From positions 40,326-104,325 of the forward strand of contig NZ_RQHV01000029.1 of NCBI RefSeq assembly GCF_004771005.1: 64,000 nt of DNA, read 5' to 3'. The translations under genes and the position numbers were made by a program. The DNA comes from Leptospira ilyithenensis (GTDB taxonomy: Bacteria > Spirochaetota > Leptospiria > Leptospirales > Leptospiraceae). This document shows, piece after piece, positions 17,311 through 26,041 of this stretch; the stretch's first letter is position 1; every line of letters starts with the position of its first letter. Under the pieces are notes generated by a model that ran no database searches, was not told the DNA's origin, and was given only the letters and a program-made list of their open reading frames with translations.

Positions 17311-17972
17311 TTGCAAATACTTAAGGAACCTTCCGTCGTTATATTTGTAATTACATTTGCTATTGTTGGATCAAATGCATACTTTGACTGCCAACCTTTG
17401 GAATCATATGTGTATTCATTTCCCTGAAACGAAACTATGATTGGAATTTTTCCTCCGGAAGCATACGTATAGGTAATCGTAAATCCATTGCTTGCCGATT
17501 TAGGAAATCCGTTTGAATCATAGTTGGACACGGTTACAGTACCCGATCCCACATCATGAGCGGTCTGTTGGCTGGAAGTATTATACATAAATGTATTATT
17601 GGAAGTGCCGATCAATTTTGATGTGATACCTCTAGTTGCATATTGATTAGTTAGTCCAGGAAAATCAACAGGGCCCAAAGCACCCGCCGTACCGCTTGCA
17701 TAAGTAACTACCACTGTGCTTCCGGTCGTGGGGATACAGGTATAAATCTTACCTGAAACAGTACAATTGTAAACTCCCGGAACAGTGCCTCCAGTCCCTG
17801 TCCACTTGGAGGGAAGGCTGACACAATTGGATGAAGTGCTGCTGGAACCGGTACCTGCAAGCAATAATGCAGCAATGTCTGTTGAATCGTCATTATCTTC
17901 TTTTTTACAACTTGTCGATACAAACAGCGCCAAAATCAGCGCGCTTGCGAAAAACATAAATTTCTTTTTCAT
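17307..17972 (-). CDS. Putative lipoprotein of unknown function
   Basis: A 221-residue protein with a clear lipoprotein signal (lipobox VSTSC, Cys22) followed by a Lys/Glu/Asp segment and Ser/Gly/Thr-rich, beta-prone sequence with several cysteines (NCVSL, YNC, YTC, SICN). Composition suggests an exposed beta protein held by disulfides. I recognise no family. Its 3' end overlaps the sensor kinase gene by 4 bp in the convergent direction. Confidence 0.75.
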   Translation of the reverse strand: MKKKFMFFASALILALFVSTSCKKEDNDDSTDIAALLLAGTGSSSTSSNCVSLPSKWTGTGGTVPGVYNCTVSGKIYTCIPTTGSTVVVTYASGTAGALGPVDFPGLTNQYATRGITSKLIGTSNNTFMYNTSSQQTAHDVGSGTVTVSNYDSNGFPKSASNGFTITYTYASGGKIPIIVSFQGNEYTYDSKGWQSKYAFDPTIANVITNITTEGSLSICN

Positions 17973-18128
17973 AATATATTCCTTACTATAAGGATATATT
18001 AATATAATAAAAAGTTATATCTATACGTATAAACACAAAACTCGGACAAAGTTTTAAGTAGAACCACGTAAGTTGGAATTTTTTTTTCTAATGAGGGTGA
18101 ATAAATCGAAGAATTGCTTGAAACAAAA

Positions 18129-18155
18129 CCATCTAACACTAAATAATGTTAGATG
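18129..18155 (-). terminator. Intrinsic terminator of the doxX-like gene
   Basis: CATCTAACA (18130-18138) and TGTTAGATG (18147-18155) form a 9-bp stem with an 8-nt loop. On the minus strand it is followed by GTTTTGTTT. It lies 17 bp after the stop of the DoxX gene. Confidence 0.7.
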
Positions 18156-18171
18156 ATTTTGCGTAAATGAT

Positions 18172-18618
18172 TTATAATGCTTGTAATATGATTTGGTCGA
18201 GGGAAAAAGCGCCTCCTCCGGTGATAGCAACTCCTATTGCCAAACCGGCTGCAAGTAGGTGAAACTCGTATCCTTCTCCTTTCTGGGCACCGAACCAGTT
18301 TAGAAAAAATCCGTTTTGTCTATGGGCCAGTAATCCTGCTCCGATCATAATGATTGCAATGGAAATAGCGGAAAACCGAGTGAGTAATCCGAGGATGAGC
18401 GCAACCGATCCGAAAGATTCACCGATGATAACAAGTGCTGCGATCACACCGGGAAGCCCTGCTTGGCTTGTCAAAAATCCGTACGTTCCTTTGAATCCGT
18501 ATCCGCCAAACCATCCGAGTAGTTTTTGAGCGCCGTGAGGAAAAATTACGATCCCAAGAGTGATTCTTAGAACGAGTGGAGCGATGTCATTGGTTGTTGA
18601 GAGTAAAGTTTCTAACAT
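18172..18618 (-). CDS. DoxX family membrane protein
   Basis: A 148-residue membrane protein with four hydrophobic helices and the family landmarks LRITLGIVIFPHGAQKLLGWFGGYG near the N-terminus and IGESFGSVALILGLLTRFSA in the middle, ending in TGGGAFSLD. DoxX-type proteins are small membrane proteins often linked to thiol or quinone stress responses. Its promoter region carries an inverted repeat with arms ATAGTTT/AAACTAT, and a terminator follows it, so it is a single-gene unit probably controlled by a MarR-like or HxlR-like regulator not present here. Confidence 0.92.
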   Translation of the reverse strand: MLETLLSTTNDIAPLVLRITLGIVIFPHGAQKLLGWFGGYGFKGTYGFLTSQAGLPGVIAALVIIGESFGSVALILGLLTRFSAISIAIIMIGAGLLAHRQNGFFLNWFGAQKGEGYEFHLLAAGLAIGVAITGGGAFSLDQIILQAL

Positions 18619-18649
18619 AATCTGTATCCTTTAATTGTTTAGACGATCA

Positions 18650-18684
18650 ATAGTTTGATATTAAACTATATTAAGTCAAACTAT
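18650..18684. promoter_or_regulatory. Inverted repeat upstream of doxX-like gene, probable operator
   Basis: ATAGTTT (18650-18656) and AAACTAT (18663-18669) form an exact 7-bp inverted repeat around GATATT, and a third AAACTAT half-site lies at 18678-18684. The pattern suits a winged-helix dimer. It is 32 bp from the doxX start codon. Confidence 0.5.
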
Positions 18685-18693
18685 TTTCCAAAA

Positions 18694-18797
18694 TTGGGCA
18701 GAAAAGCGAACTTTTTAAAGGAATTTATTCGGTTTGTTGATTTGGATTTGAAAGAATTAGGTCATATGATAAAAGGAACGCATTGGGTGGCGGGTGT
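18694..18797 (+). repeat. Dispersed non-coding repeat, copy A
   Basis: This stretch shares GCGAACTTTTT (18706-18716) and CATTGGGTGGCGGGTG (18781-18796), 75 bp apart, with the segment at 63821-63923, where the same two blocks are 76 bp apart. The bases between are diverged but alignable. It precedes the APC permease gene and is followed by a C-rich segment CCCCACCCAGATCAGGGCGG. An open frame runs through it into the permease but is unlike any permease N-terminus. Confidence 0.6.
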
Positions 18798-18921
18798 AGT
18801 TCCCCACCCAGATCAGGGCGGGGATAGAATACTCCCCACCACTTCCACCATAACAAAAATACCGTTCAATATAACGGATATTCTTCTTGCGCCACTTCTG
18901 CTCTATTCTTCCTATGTTCTA

Positions 18922-20301
18922 ATGAAGAACCCTCCGCTCAAAGGGAAACACAAACTCTCTCTTTTCGCATTAGTTTCCATGTCCGTCGGATTGACTATAG
19001 GAGGAGGACTCTTTGTATTAACAGGAGCTCTTGCCAAAGAAGTCGGTTTCTTTTTGCCAATCGCATACCTAGTCGCTGCTATCCCAATGTTTTTTATCAT
19101 CTTACCCGTGGCTTCGTTAGGCGCCTTTCTTCCGGTAACCGGTGGAAATTATTTTTACGTAAGCAGGTTTGTCTCTCCCATGCTCGGATTTCTCATTGCC
19201 TGGGTTTTTATACTGACTGCTTGCCTGGGCCAAATCCCTCTCTTCACATTAACTGCTGCAGAGATCACTAAAAATTTCGTTCCTTTCGGATCCAAGGAAA
19301 TCTGGGCATTCGGAATTTTGAGTTTTTTTTATATATTGAATCTAACAGGAATCAAACCGGTACTTATCATTCAAAACATAATGGTATCGGTTCTCGTGAT
19401 TGCACTTATCTTCTGCATATTCCGTATAACAAATATTAGTAATTTAAAAGCGTACTCTTTTGATTTGTTTCCGCACTTGACAAAATTATTCAGTGTGGCT
19501 TCCTTACTCAGTTTTACTTTCTTCGGTTCCAACGCAATTGTCGAATTGGGAAAGGAAACAAAAAATCCCCGTTCTGTTTTGGTAAAGGCATTCTATTTAT
19601 CCTATCCTTTGATAGTTATTTTATACATAGGTTTTAGTTTCTCAATCGTATCGAATTTGGAAAGAGACCACAATTTCGAATCGGGTGATCCTCTCGTTCA
19701 AGTGGTAAAAACAAAACTCGATTCGTTTGAGTTCATTCTATTTATGTTGGGAGGCCCGATGCTTGCAGTCGTCACTTCCTTAAACGGAATATTTTTGATA
19801 CTTTCCCGATCTCTTCGTTCCATGACAGACGATAGGATTTTTCCCGAAATCATGGGGGAAAACCGATTCGGTTTATCTTACCCTGTAACTTTCACTACGA
19901 TCTACGTTCTTGCCAACCTAGGTCTTTTTTTAAATTGGAATTTGGAAACACTAGCCACGTATTCCACGATCGGATGGTTTTTTGTTGTGATCGCGCAACT
20001 CTACAGTATCATTATCATTCGGAATATAATAAAAAAACAAAAACTCAACGGAGGACTTTTGAATCACCCTTTTGTTTTGGTATCAGTGGTCCTAGGAGCA
20101 ATCAGTTCCGTTTTCTTTACCGGAATTTTAGCTTATAATCTTATAAAAGAAAATAAATTGTTCGATCTGCTTTTTATCACCTTCATCGGAATCGTTTATT
20201 TTTTCGTAAGAAACCGTATACTAAAAAGATACAAAATAAATCTGAATCATCTGAATGCGAATCCAATTCAAATACTGCAACAAAACGAGGTTTTACAATG
20301 A
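18922..20301 (+). CDS. APC family amino-acid permease
   Basis: From ATG at 18922 the product is 459 residues with about twelve membrane helices. It opens in the standard APC manner: a Lys-rich cytoplasmic end then LFALVSMSVGLTIGGGLFVLTGA, the unwound first helix that binds substrate. An upstream in-frame ATG at 18655 would add 89 residues that belong to a non-coding repeat, so I reject it. The ribosome site before 18922 is weak. It overlaps the next gene by 4 bp (ATGA) and leads an operon with AhpD-like, SDR and M20 peptidase genes, suggesting uptake of an amino acid or derivative for degradation. Confidence 0.85.
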   Translation: MKNPPLKGKHKLSLFALVSMSVGLTIGGGLFVLTGALAKEVGFFLPIAYLVAAIPMFFIILPVASLGAFLPVTGGNYFYVSRFVSPMLGFLIAWVFILTACLGQIPLFTLTAAEITKNFVPFGSKEIWAFGILSFFYILNLTGIKPVLIIQNIMVSVLVIALIFCIFRITNISNLKAYSFDLFPHLTKLFSVASLLSFTFFGSNAIVELGKETKNPRSVLVKAFYLSYPLIVILYIGFSFSIVSNLERDHNFESGDPLVQVVKTKLDSFEFILFMLGGPMLAVVTSLNGIFLILSRSLRSMTDDRIFPEIMGENRFGLSYPVTFTTIYVLANLGLFLNWNLETLATYSTIGWFFVVIAQLYSIIIIRNIIKKQKLNGGLLNHPFVLVSVVLGAISSVFFTGILAYNLIKENKLFDLLFITFIGIVYFFVRNRILKRYKINLNHLNANPIQILQQNEVLQ

Positions 20302-20840
20302 GCAGAATATCACTTACCGAATACAATTCCGCAAGTAAGGATGTAAAAAAGGAATACGATTACCAAATAGATAAGAACGGAAGAATCACCAATATGAAGC
20401 GCACCTTGTTGCATTCTCTTCCTTCTTACAAAGCCTATATGGAATGGTACGTTTTAAAAGATGAAATCGTTCCTTTTTTGGGAGAACGCGCTTTTACAAT
20501 ATTCTCTCATGCGATTTCCGCCGAAACGGATTGTTTGATTTGTTCCACTTTCTTCAGAAGAATTTTAATCGAATGGGGAGAAAACCCGGAGTCATTGAAG
20601 TTGAATCAAAGAGAACAATTATTAGTTGATTTTGGCAGAGAAATAGTAAATAGGTCGAACAAAGTTTCAGATTCCCTATTTGTCCAATTAAAGGAAGTTT
20701 TCAGCGAAAAAGAAATTGTTTTGCTCACCTCATTCGCAGGAATCATGATCGCAACCAACTTGCTGAATAATGTATTGAAAATTCCGTTGGATGAATATCT
20801 CGAACCGTTTACCAAAGCAAAAGGAAAATCCCATGAGTAA
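20298..20840 (+). CDS. AhpD-like / carboxymuconolactone decarboxylase family protein
   Basis: A 180-residue all-helical protein. The central segment FSHAISAETDCLICSTFFRRILIEWG with Cys79 and Cys82 matches the AhpD-like redox motif (CxxC preceded by acidic residues). Family members are peroxidases or thiol-dependent enzymes. Its start overlaps the permease stop, and its 3' end overlaps the SDR start (20833), so it is translationally coupled in the operon. The conserved CxxC suggests a redox role, but the substrate is unknown. Confidence 0.75.
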   Translation: MSRISLTEYNSASKDVKKEYDYQIDKNGRITNMKRTLLHSLPSYKAYMEWYVLKDEIVPFLGERAFTIFSHAISAETDCLICSTFFRRILIEWGENPESLKLNQREQLLVDFGREIVNRSNKVSDSLFVQLKEVFSEKEIVLLTSFAGIMIATNLLNNVLKIPLDEYLEPFTKAKGKSHE

Positions 20841-21639
20841 AGAATTTCAAAGCAAAGTCGTATTCATAACAGGTGCGGCACACGGACAAGGAAGAGCGAC
20901 TGCTATCGCATTCGCAAAAGAAGGAGCAAAAGTGGCGGCTCTCGATATTGCAAAACAATTAGCTTATCCGGCCTACTCTCTGGGAACGAACGAAGAACTG
21001 GTTTCTTTAAAAAAAGAAATCGAATCGTTAGGTTCCGAAGCGCTGATCCTTACGGCAGATGTAAGAAGTAATCAGGAAATAGAAAAGGCGGTAAAAGAAA
21101 CCATTGCAGCATTCGGAAAGATAGACGTTTTATTTAATAACGCGGGAATCTGTGCGTACGGATTGTCCCACGAGTTAACGGAAGAAGCATGGGACTCCAT
21201 GATCGACATCAATCTGAAAGGTTCCTGGATCGTAGGAAAACATATCATCCCCATCATGATAAGACAAAAATCCGGAGTCATCATAAACAACTCATCCGTT
21301 GCGGGTCTCAGGGGAATGAACCGGTTGTCCCATTATGCCGCTTCCAAGTGGGGGTTGACCGGATTATCAAAATCCTGGGCAATCGAACTTGCCCCCTACG
21401 GAATCAGAGTCAATTCATTGCATCCTACCGGAGTCAATACACCGATGAACGACGGTTTAGCGGAGATGGAAGGAGCGACTCCGATAGAAATCGCGGAAAG
21501 GTCGGCTGGAAATTTACTTCCCGTTCCTTGGGTGGAAACGGAAGATGTTGCAAACTCCGTTTTATTTCTTGCATCCCAAAAAAGCAGATATATAACGGGA
21601 GCACAGTTTGTTTTGGATGCGGGGCTTTTAACAAGATAA
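20833..21639 (+). CDS. Short-chain dehydrogenase/reductase resembling the mycofactocin-coupled subgroup
   Basis: The 268-residue protein starts at ATG 20833, preceded by AAGGA; an upstream ATG at 20791 lies inside the preceding gene. It has the Rossmann motif TGAAHGQG (13-20), FNNAG near 101-105 and the catalytic Ser155, Tyr168 and Lys172. After the second strand an insertion (about 38-62; DIAKQLAYPAYSLGTNEEL) resembles that of carveol-dehydrogenase-like, mycofactocin-coupled SDRs, which hold NAD tightly. No mycofactocin genes occur in this window, so that link is a resemblance only. It oxidises an alcohol or reduces a ketone of unknown identity. Confidence 0.88.
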   Translation: MSKEFQSKVVFITGAAHGQGRATAIAFAKEGAKVAALDIAKQLAYPAYSLGTNEELVSLKKEIESLGSEALILTADVRSNQEIEKAVKETIAAFGKIDVLFNNAGICAYGLSHELTEEAWDSMIDINLKGSWIVGKHIIPIMIRQKSGVIINNSSVAGLRGMNRLSHYAASKWGLTGLSKSWAIELAPYGIRVNSLHPTGVNTPMNDGLAEMEGATPIEIAERSAGNLLPVPWVETEDVANSVLFLASQKSRYITGAQFVLDAGLLTR

Positions 21640-21644
21640 TCATT

Positions 21645-23150
21645 ATGAAATCAGAAAATTCGAATTTACTTAACTACTTTATCACAAAAAAATCCATCTT
21701 TAAAATATTTCTATTTTTCGGTTTGTATTTACTCGTTTCCTATTGCAGCTCCTCCCCCATACAAATGATCCAATTAAAACAAAATACGATCCGAGTGGAT
21801 TGGGAGAAAAGAAATGAAGAGGCGGTTAAAATTTTACAGGACTTGATTCGTATTCCTACTGATAGAAAAAATGAAATAGAAGTCATCAAATACCTGCAAG
21901 CTTATCTTGCAAAAGAAGGAATCCCTTCCGAAATTTATTTTCCAAAATCAAAACCGGATCATGCAAACCTGGTCGCAGTGCTCGAACCGGAAAAATCCCA
22001 GATACTCGAAAAAGGTCTGATTTTGGCAAATCATATAGATGTAGTAGAAGCCGATGAAAAGGAATGGAAGATTCCGCCTTACTCCGGTTTAATTAAGGAT
22101 GGCAGGATCTGGGGAAGAGGAGCCATTGATATGAAAGGAATGGCGGTGATGCAGCTTATGGCATTTTTGGAATTGAAAAGATCCAAAGTTCCCCTCACTC
22201 AGAAAGTCATGTATCTCGCGTTATCCGACGAAGAATCAGGTTCCAAATTTGGTGCAAGGTTTATGATAGCAGAACACAAAAAACTATTTCAGGATTACGG
22301 CTATCTGATCAGCGAAGGAGGAGTAGCAGTCAAAAATGCGATCGTTCCCGATGTGACTATCTTCAATATTCAGTATGCGGAAAAAGGAAATCTCTGGCTC
22401 AAACTCAAAGCAAAAGGAAAAAGCGGACACGGCAGCACTCCTCCTCCCGAGTATGCTTCCTTGAACTTGATCAATTTTTATAAAGAGATATTGGCCTTTG
22501 ACACAAGCATCAAAATCACGGAAGAGACAAAAGGATTTTTCTATCAACTGGGAGTCATCAGCAAATTTCCGAATTCATATTTTTTGAAGAATGCCGGCAA
22601 TCCTTTATTCAAACCTTTTTTAGCCGGTCCCATCCGAAAGAACAAACACCTAACAGCTATGACAACGAATACAAAATCCATCACGGGTCTTTTTACCGGC
22701 GAAGAAGAAACTGGTTATAATGTTTTGAACGGAGAAGTATTCGGCAAGCTGGATGTAAGAGTATTGCCGGGAGTAAATACGAAAGATTATATTGAAAAGA
22801 TCCGATCCATTGCCAAAAACTATTCGGTGGAAGTGGAAGTGTATGACGAGCTAAGCGCAGACTCTTCTCCTATTTCCTCTCCCCTTTTCCAAATCCTTGC
22901 CAATGTGGCCGTGTCCAAGGTGGAAAAAAGCATAGCAGCGCCCTTCATGTCTCCTGGCAAAACGGACAACGCCAGCTTTCGTCGGATAGGAATCGATTGT
23001 TACGGTCTGATTCCGGCCATTCTGGAGCCGGAAGACCTGGACACAATGCACGGAAAAGATGAAAATCTGAAAATTGAAAACCTGAAACTAGGAAGCAGCA
23101 TTCTCTTTGAAACGATCACACAATGGGGAGATATCCGCACATCCAAGTAG
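21645..23150 (+). CDS. M20 family metallopeptidase, lipoprotein-anchored
   Basis: From ATG at 21645 the product is 501 residues. The N-terminus has a membrane segment and lipobox-like LLVSYC (Cys34). M20 metal ligands are visible: His130 with Asp132 (ANHIDVV), Asp162 (GAIDMKG) and the catalytic Glu pair 196-197 (SDEESGS), with the dimerisation-domain motif KSGHGSTPPPEY later. M20 enzymes hydrolyse peptide, acyl-amino-acid or carbamoyl bonds. A longer open frame upstream overlaps the SDR gene and is not coding. The lipid anchor suggests a periplasmic or outer-membrane enzyme supplying substrate to the permease encoded first in the operon. Confidence 0.88.
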   Translation: MKSENSNLLNYFITKKSIFKIFLFFGLYLLVSYCSSSPIQMIQLKQNTIRVDWEKRNEEAVKILQDLIRIPTDRKNEIEVIKYLQAYLAKEGIPSEIYFPKSKPDHANLVAVLEPEKSQILEKGLILANHIDVVEADEKEWKIPPYSGLIKDGRIWGRGAIDMKGMAVMQLMAFLELKRSKVPLTQKVMYLALSDEESGSKFGARFMIAEHKKLFQDYGYLISEGGVAVKNAIVPDVTIFNIQYAEKGNLWLKLKAKGKSGHGSTPPPEYASLNLINFYKEILAFDTSIKITEETKGFFYQLGVISKFPNSYFLKNAGNPLFKPFLAGPIRKNKHLTAMTTNTKSITGLFTGEEETGYNVLNGEVFGKLDVRVLPGVNTKDYIEKIRSIAKNYSVEVEVYDELSADSSPISSPLFQILANVAVSKVEKSIAAPFMSPGKTDNASFRRIGIDCYGLIPAILEPEDLDTMHGKDENLKIENLKLGSSILFETITQWGDIRTSK

Positions 23151-23155
23151 TCTTC

Positions 23156-24271
23156 TTATTTCAAATTTTCCCACCAAGGTTCGGAATGAAACGGCAATCC
23201 TATTTCTACCACCTGACCGGGCTTTGGTGTAACTAAATTCGCCTTTGATTCGTTTGCTGCCTTTAAAGTGCGTATGATCGGTTCTTTCCATTCGTGGATA
23301 GCCAGATTGAATGTTCCCCAATGCACAGGCAACATCGTTTTGCCATTTACATCCGAGTTTGCCCTGACTGCGTCTTCCGGATTCATATGAATTCCGTCCC
23401 AAGACCAGTCGTATGCACCTATCTTAATTGCTGTTAGGTTAAATGGTCCCAATCGTTTTCCAATTTCCGAAAAATGGGGGGAGTATCCGGTGTCTCCGCT
23501 TACAAATACTTTGTTCTTTGGACCGATTAAACTCCAAGAAGACCAAAGCGTTGATTTCCGATTGAAAAGTCCCCTTCCCGAATAATGAACCGCTGGAGTA
23601 CAAACAAATTCCACTTCACCGACTTTTCCTTTTTCCCACCAATCCAATTCTACAATTTGGGATTCATCCACTCCCCATTTTTCCAAATGGGCTCCTATCC
23701 CGAGTGGTACAAAAAACTTTGTACCTTTTTCTTTTAAAAATTGAACTGTGGACATATCCAAATGGTCGTAATGGTCATGGGAAATCACAACTGCATCTAT
23801 TTTCGGAAGAAGAGCAAGCGGGATCGGAGGAGAAAAAAACCGATCGGGACCGAGGCTCGTAAAAGGAGAAACCTTGTCGGCAAAAACAGGGTCCGTAAAA
23901 ATACGAACGCCATCTAACTCAATCAATACGGAGGCATGACCGAACCAAATAGCACGTAAGCCCGGCCTTACGGGAGTTTGAAATAAGCTCGGATCGGGAG
24001 TCAAAACGGGAATTTGGGAATCAGGCACTCTCTGTTCGCTACCGAATAACTGTCGTTTGAAAACTTGAAAATACCCACTTCCATTGAGCATTTCTACAAA
24101 CGGCTCATTTTCAAAATGATCCTCTTTGAATTCCGGAGAAGATTTGATTCGCTCCAGTCTCTTTCCTTCCGGATTCCCTCCGAAGGAGTTGAGGCAGGAA
24201 GTCTGCATCAGGCAAAATATAAGAACGAGTGCAATGGCAAATATAGTAAAACCGAGTTTTTTGAATTTCAT
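23156..24271 (-). CDS. Metallo-beta-lactamase fold lipoprotein (NAPE-PLD / UlaG-like)
   Basis: The 371-residue product starts at ATG 24271, 7 nt after AAGGA; the ATG at 24286 contains this ribosome site and is rejected. A signal with lipobox-like LMQTSC precedes a metal-binding fold: WFGHASVLIELDG, VVISHDHYDHLD, then VHYSGRG, VSGDTGYS, and the closing LPVHWGTFNLAIHEW. The pattern matches N-acyl-phosphatidylethanolamine phospholipase D-like hydrolases. It is convergent with the M20 peptidase with 5 bp between stops. A phospholipase role is possible but unproven. Confidence 0.88.
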   Translation of the reverse strand: MKFKKLGFTIFAIALVLIFCLMQTSCLNSFGGNPEGKRLERIKSSPEFKEDHFENEPFVEMLNGSGYFQVFKRQLFGSEQRVPDSQIPVLTPDPSLFQTPVRPGLRAIWFGHASVLIELDGVRIFTDPVFADKVSPFTSLGPDRFFSPPIPLALLPKIDAVVISHDHYDHLDMSTVQFLKEKGTKFFVPLGIGAHLEKWGVDESQIVELDWWEKGKVGEVEFVCTPAVHYSGRGLFNRKSTLWSSWSLIGPKNKVFVSGDTGYSPHFSEIGKRLGPFNLTAIKIGAYDWSWDGIHMNPEDAVRANSDVNGKTMLPVHWGTFNLAIHEWKEPIIRTLKAANESKANLVTPKPGQVVEIGLPFHSEPWWENLK

Positions 24272-24357
24272 AATTAATTCCTTCATTTAGACCAAACGAT
24301 TTCAGAATTGACAGCCCGGTCAGAAATAAAAGACATTCAAGGCAAGGATCTTTATTT

Positions 24358-25380
24358 ATGTCAAAGTCAAAATTAGCGATCATAGGTGCGGGCGGACTCA
24401 CAGGAAGAGAATTACTCCGTTTGCTTTCAGGTCACGACGGCTTTGAAGTTGTGCACGTTACCTCAAACCAGGTGAACGGAAAATCTCTCCGAGAAGTTTT
24501 TCCGAGCGAGCCGGGGATGCCGGACCTTTCCTTTGTAAAACATGATTCGGAAATTCCTTCGGGAGCAACCGTAGTTTTGGCCACTCCGAATGAAGCTTCT
24601 ATGGAAATGGCTCCGAAATTACTGGTGAAAGGTCATAAGGTAATTGATCTTTCGGGAGCTTACCGACTCCACGACGAAGCTATATTCGAAAAAGCTTATA
24701 AATTCAAACATTTACATTTTGATAAAATGAAAGATGTTGTTTTCGGTATCCCGGAACTGTTTCGGGAAAAAATCAAAAACGCAAACTTCGTATCCAATCC
24801 AGGTTGTTTTTCCACATCCGCCATTTTGCCGATCGCACTTCTTGGAGATCTGAGGAAACAAATTTCTTCCTCCATCATCATAGACTCCAAATCCGGAGTA
24901 AGTGGAGCGGGAGGAAGGACGGAAGAGATTACTTTCGCATATACCCATGTATATGAAAATTTCAGATCATATAAAGTTTTATCCCACCAACACGAACCCG
25001 AGATCGCAGAATACGCATTTGTCGGGACAGAGGCCAAGGACATAGTGTTCACCCCTCACCTGTTACCTGTTTATCGGGGGATACTTTCCACGATTTATAT
25101 CCAACTTCCGGAAGGAATCGAAGAAGATACCGTTCGAGAAAAATTATCAAACAACATAAAAAACGAACCTTTTATCCGGTTGCTTCCTGCTCCTGAGGAT
25201 GTGGAAATCCGAAAAGTTCAAAATTCCAATTTTCTGGATATCGGCTTCAGGAAGAGAAAAAACCATTTGGTGATCGTTTCCGCTTTGGACAATTTGGTAA
25301 AAGGTGCCGCAGGACAAGCGTTACAGAATCTAAATCTGATGCATGGATTTGCAGAAACAAAAGGATTGTTTGCTGATTAA
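24358..25380 (+). CDS. argC: N-acetyl-gamma-glutamyl-phosphate reductase
   Basis: A 340-residue protein of normal ArgC length. It has the NADPH-binding [11 protein letters not shown] near the N-terminus, the catalytic cysteine in [13 protein letters not shown] (Cys150), a conserved Ser/Gly segment [11 protein letters not shown], and the HQHEPEI motif. It reduces N-acetylglutamyl phosphate to the semialdehyde in arginine synthesis. Other arg genes are not nearby. The last 38 bp overlap the start region of the nucleosidase gene. Confidence 0.95.
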   Translation: MSKSKLAIIGAGGLTGRELLRLLSGHDGFEVVHVTSNQVNGKSLREVFPSEPGMPDLSFVKHDSEIPSGATVVLATPNEASMEMAPKLLVKGHKVIDLSGAYRLHDEAIFEKAYKFKHLHFDKMKDVVFGIPELFREKIKNANFVSNPGCFSTSAILPIALLGDLRKQISSSIIIDSKSGVSGAGGRTEEITFAYTHVYENFRSYKVLSHQHEPEIAEYAFVGTEAKDIVFTPHLLPVYRGILSTIYIQLPEGIEEDTVREKLSNNIKNEPFIRLLPAPEDVEIRKVQNSNFLDIGFRKRKNHLVIVSALDNLVKGAAGQALQNLNLMHGFAETKGLFAD

Positions 25381-26026
25381 CCGGATTTTATTTTGCAGCG
25401 CTTTTTTTGGGGAGACGGATCTACTCAAAAAATCGAGGTTATTTCCCCATCTCCTGGAAGCCGGGATAGGAAATCTGAATGCAGGCATAAATACATTCGA
25501 GTATTTGTTAAAACACCCTGAGATCGAGACCATTGTGTTCATAGGATCCTGCGGGGCTTATCCTTGGGCAAAAATCCACACAGGTTCGATTGTAGTTTCT
25601 TCCGAATTCGATCACTTGGAAATTGCAGCGCAACTTGGTATCACAAAACAGATATTAAATGACAAAAGTTTGATTGGATTTGCAAAGGACAACCCGACAT
25701 TACTTGGTCTGTCGGATTTTGCAAAAAAACAAAATCAATTTACGGACAGGATTTTCTTTTCCAAGAAAACAAATGCTCCTACTTGCCTTAGTTTGAAAAA
25801 CCTGGATTCCCCTCCGGGCAAGGAATGGGATGGTTTGGATGTGGAAAATTTGGAATTGTACGGACTGGCCATAGTTGCAAAGAAACTGAATAAGAATCTT
25901 TTCGCAATTCTATCCGTTACAAACCAAGTGGGAAGCGAAGGTTCGGCGGACTGGCAAAAAAACTGGCGCGATTTTTCAAATTCTTTACAGAACCTACTCC
26001 TGAAATGGACAGATGAGCGGAGATAA
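25343..26026 (+). CDS. Nucleoside phosphorylase/hydrolase family protein (futalosine hydrolase MqnB-like)
   Basis: A protein of up to 227 residues with phosphorylase-superfamily landmarks: [33 protein letters not shown] near 66-88, the substrate-binding [11 protein letters not shown] and [14 protein letters not shown] near the end. Size and the GxxGAYP-type motif resemble futalosine hydrolase (MqnB), of an alternative menaquinone route, more than MTA/SAH nucleosidase. The ATG at 25343 lies within argC; a TTG at 25370 after AAAGGA is another start choice. Specificity is inferred. Confidence 0.65.
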   Translation: MDLQKQKDCLLINRILFCSAFFGETDLLKKSRLFPHLLEAGIGNLNAGINTFEYLLKHPEIETIVFIGSCGAYPWAKIHTGSIVVSSEFDHLEIAAQLGITKQILNDKSLIGFAKDNPTLLGLSDFAKKQNQFTDRIFFSKKTNAPTCLSLKNLDSPPGKEWDGLDVENLELYGLAIVAKKLNKNLFAILSVTNQVGSEGSADWQKNWRDFSNSLQNLLLKWTDERR

Positions 26027-26041
26027 GAGTAAGCTTTAACC

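Noticed and set aside
18655..18921. N-terminal extension of 89 residues on the APC permease
   Set aside because: The extension covers a dispersed non-coding repeat found again at 63.8 kb and does not resemble an APC N-terminus. The natural start is at 18922.
21189..21644. Longer start for the M20 peptidase
   Set aside because: It overlaps the SDR gene in another frame and reads as low-complexity non-protein sequence; ATG 21645 opens a proper signal peptide.
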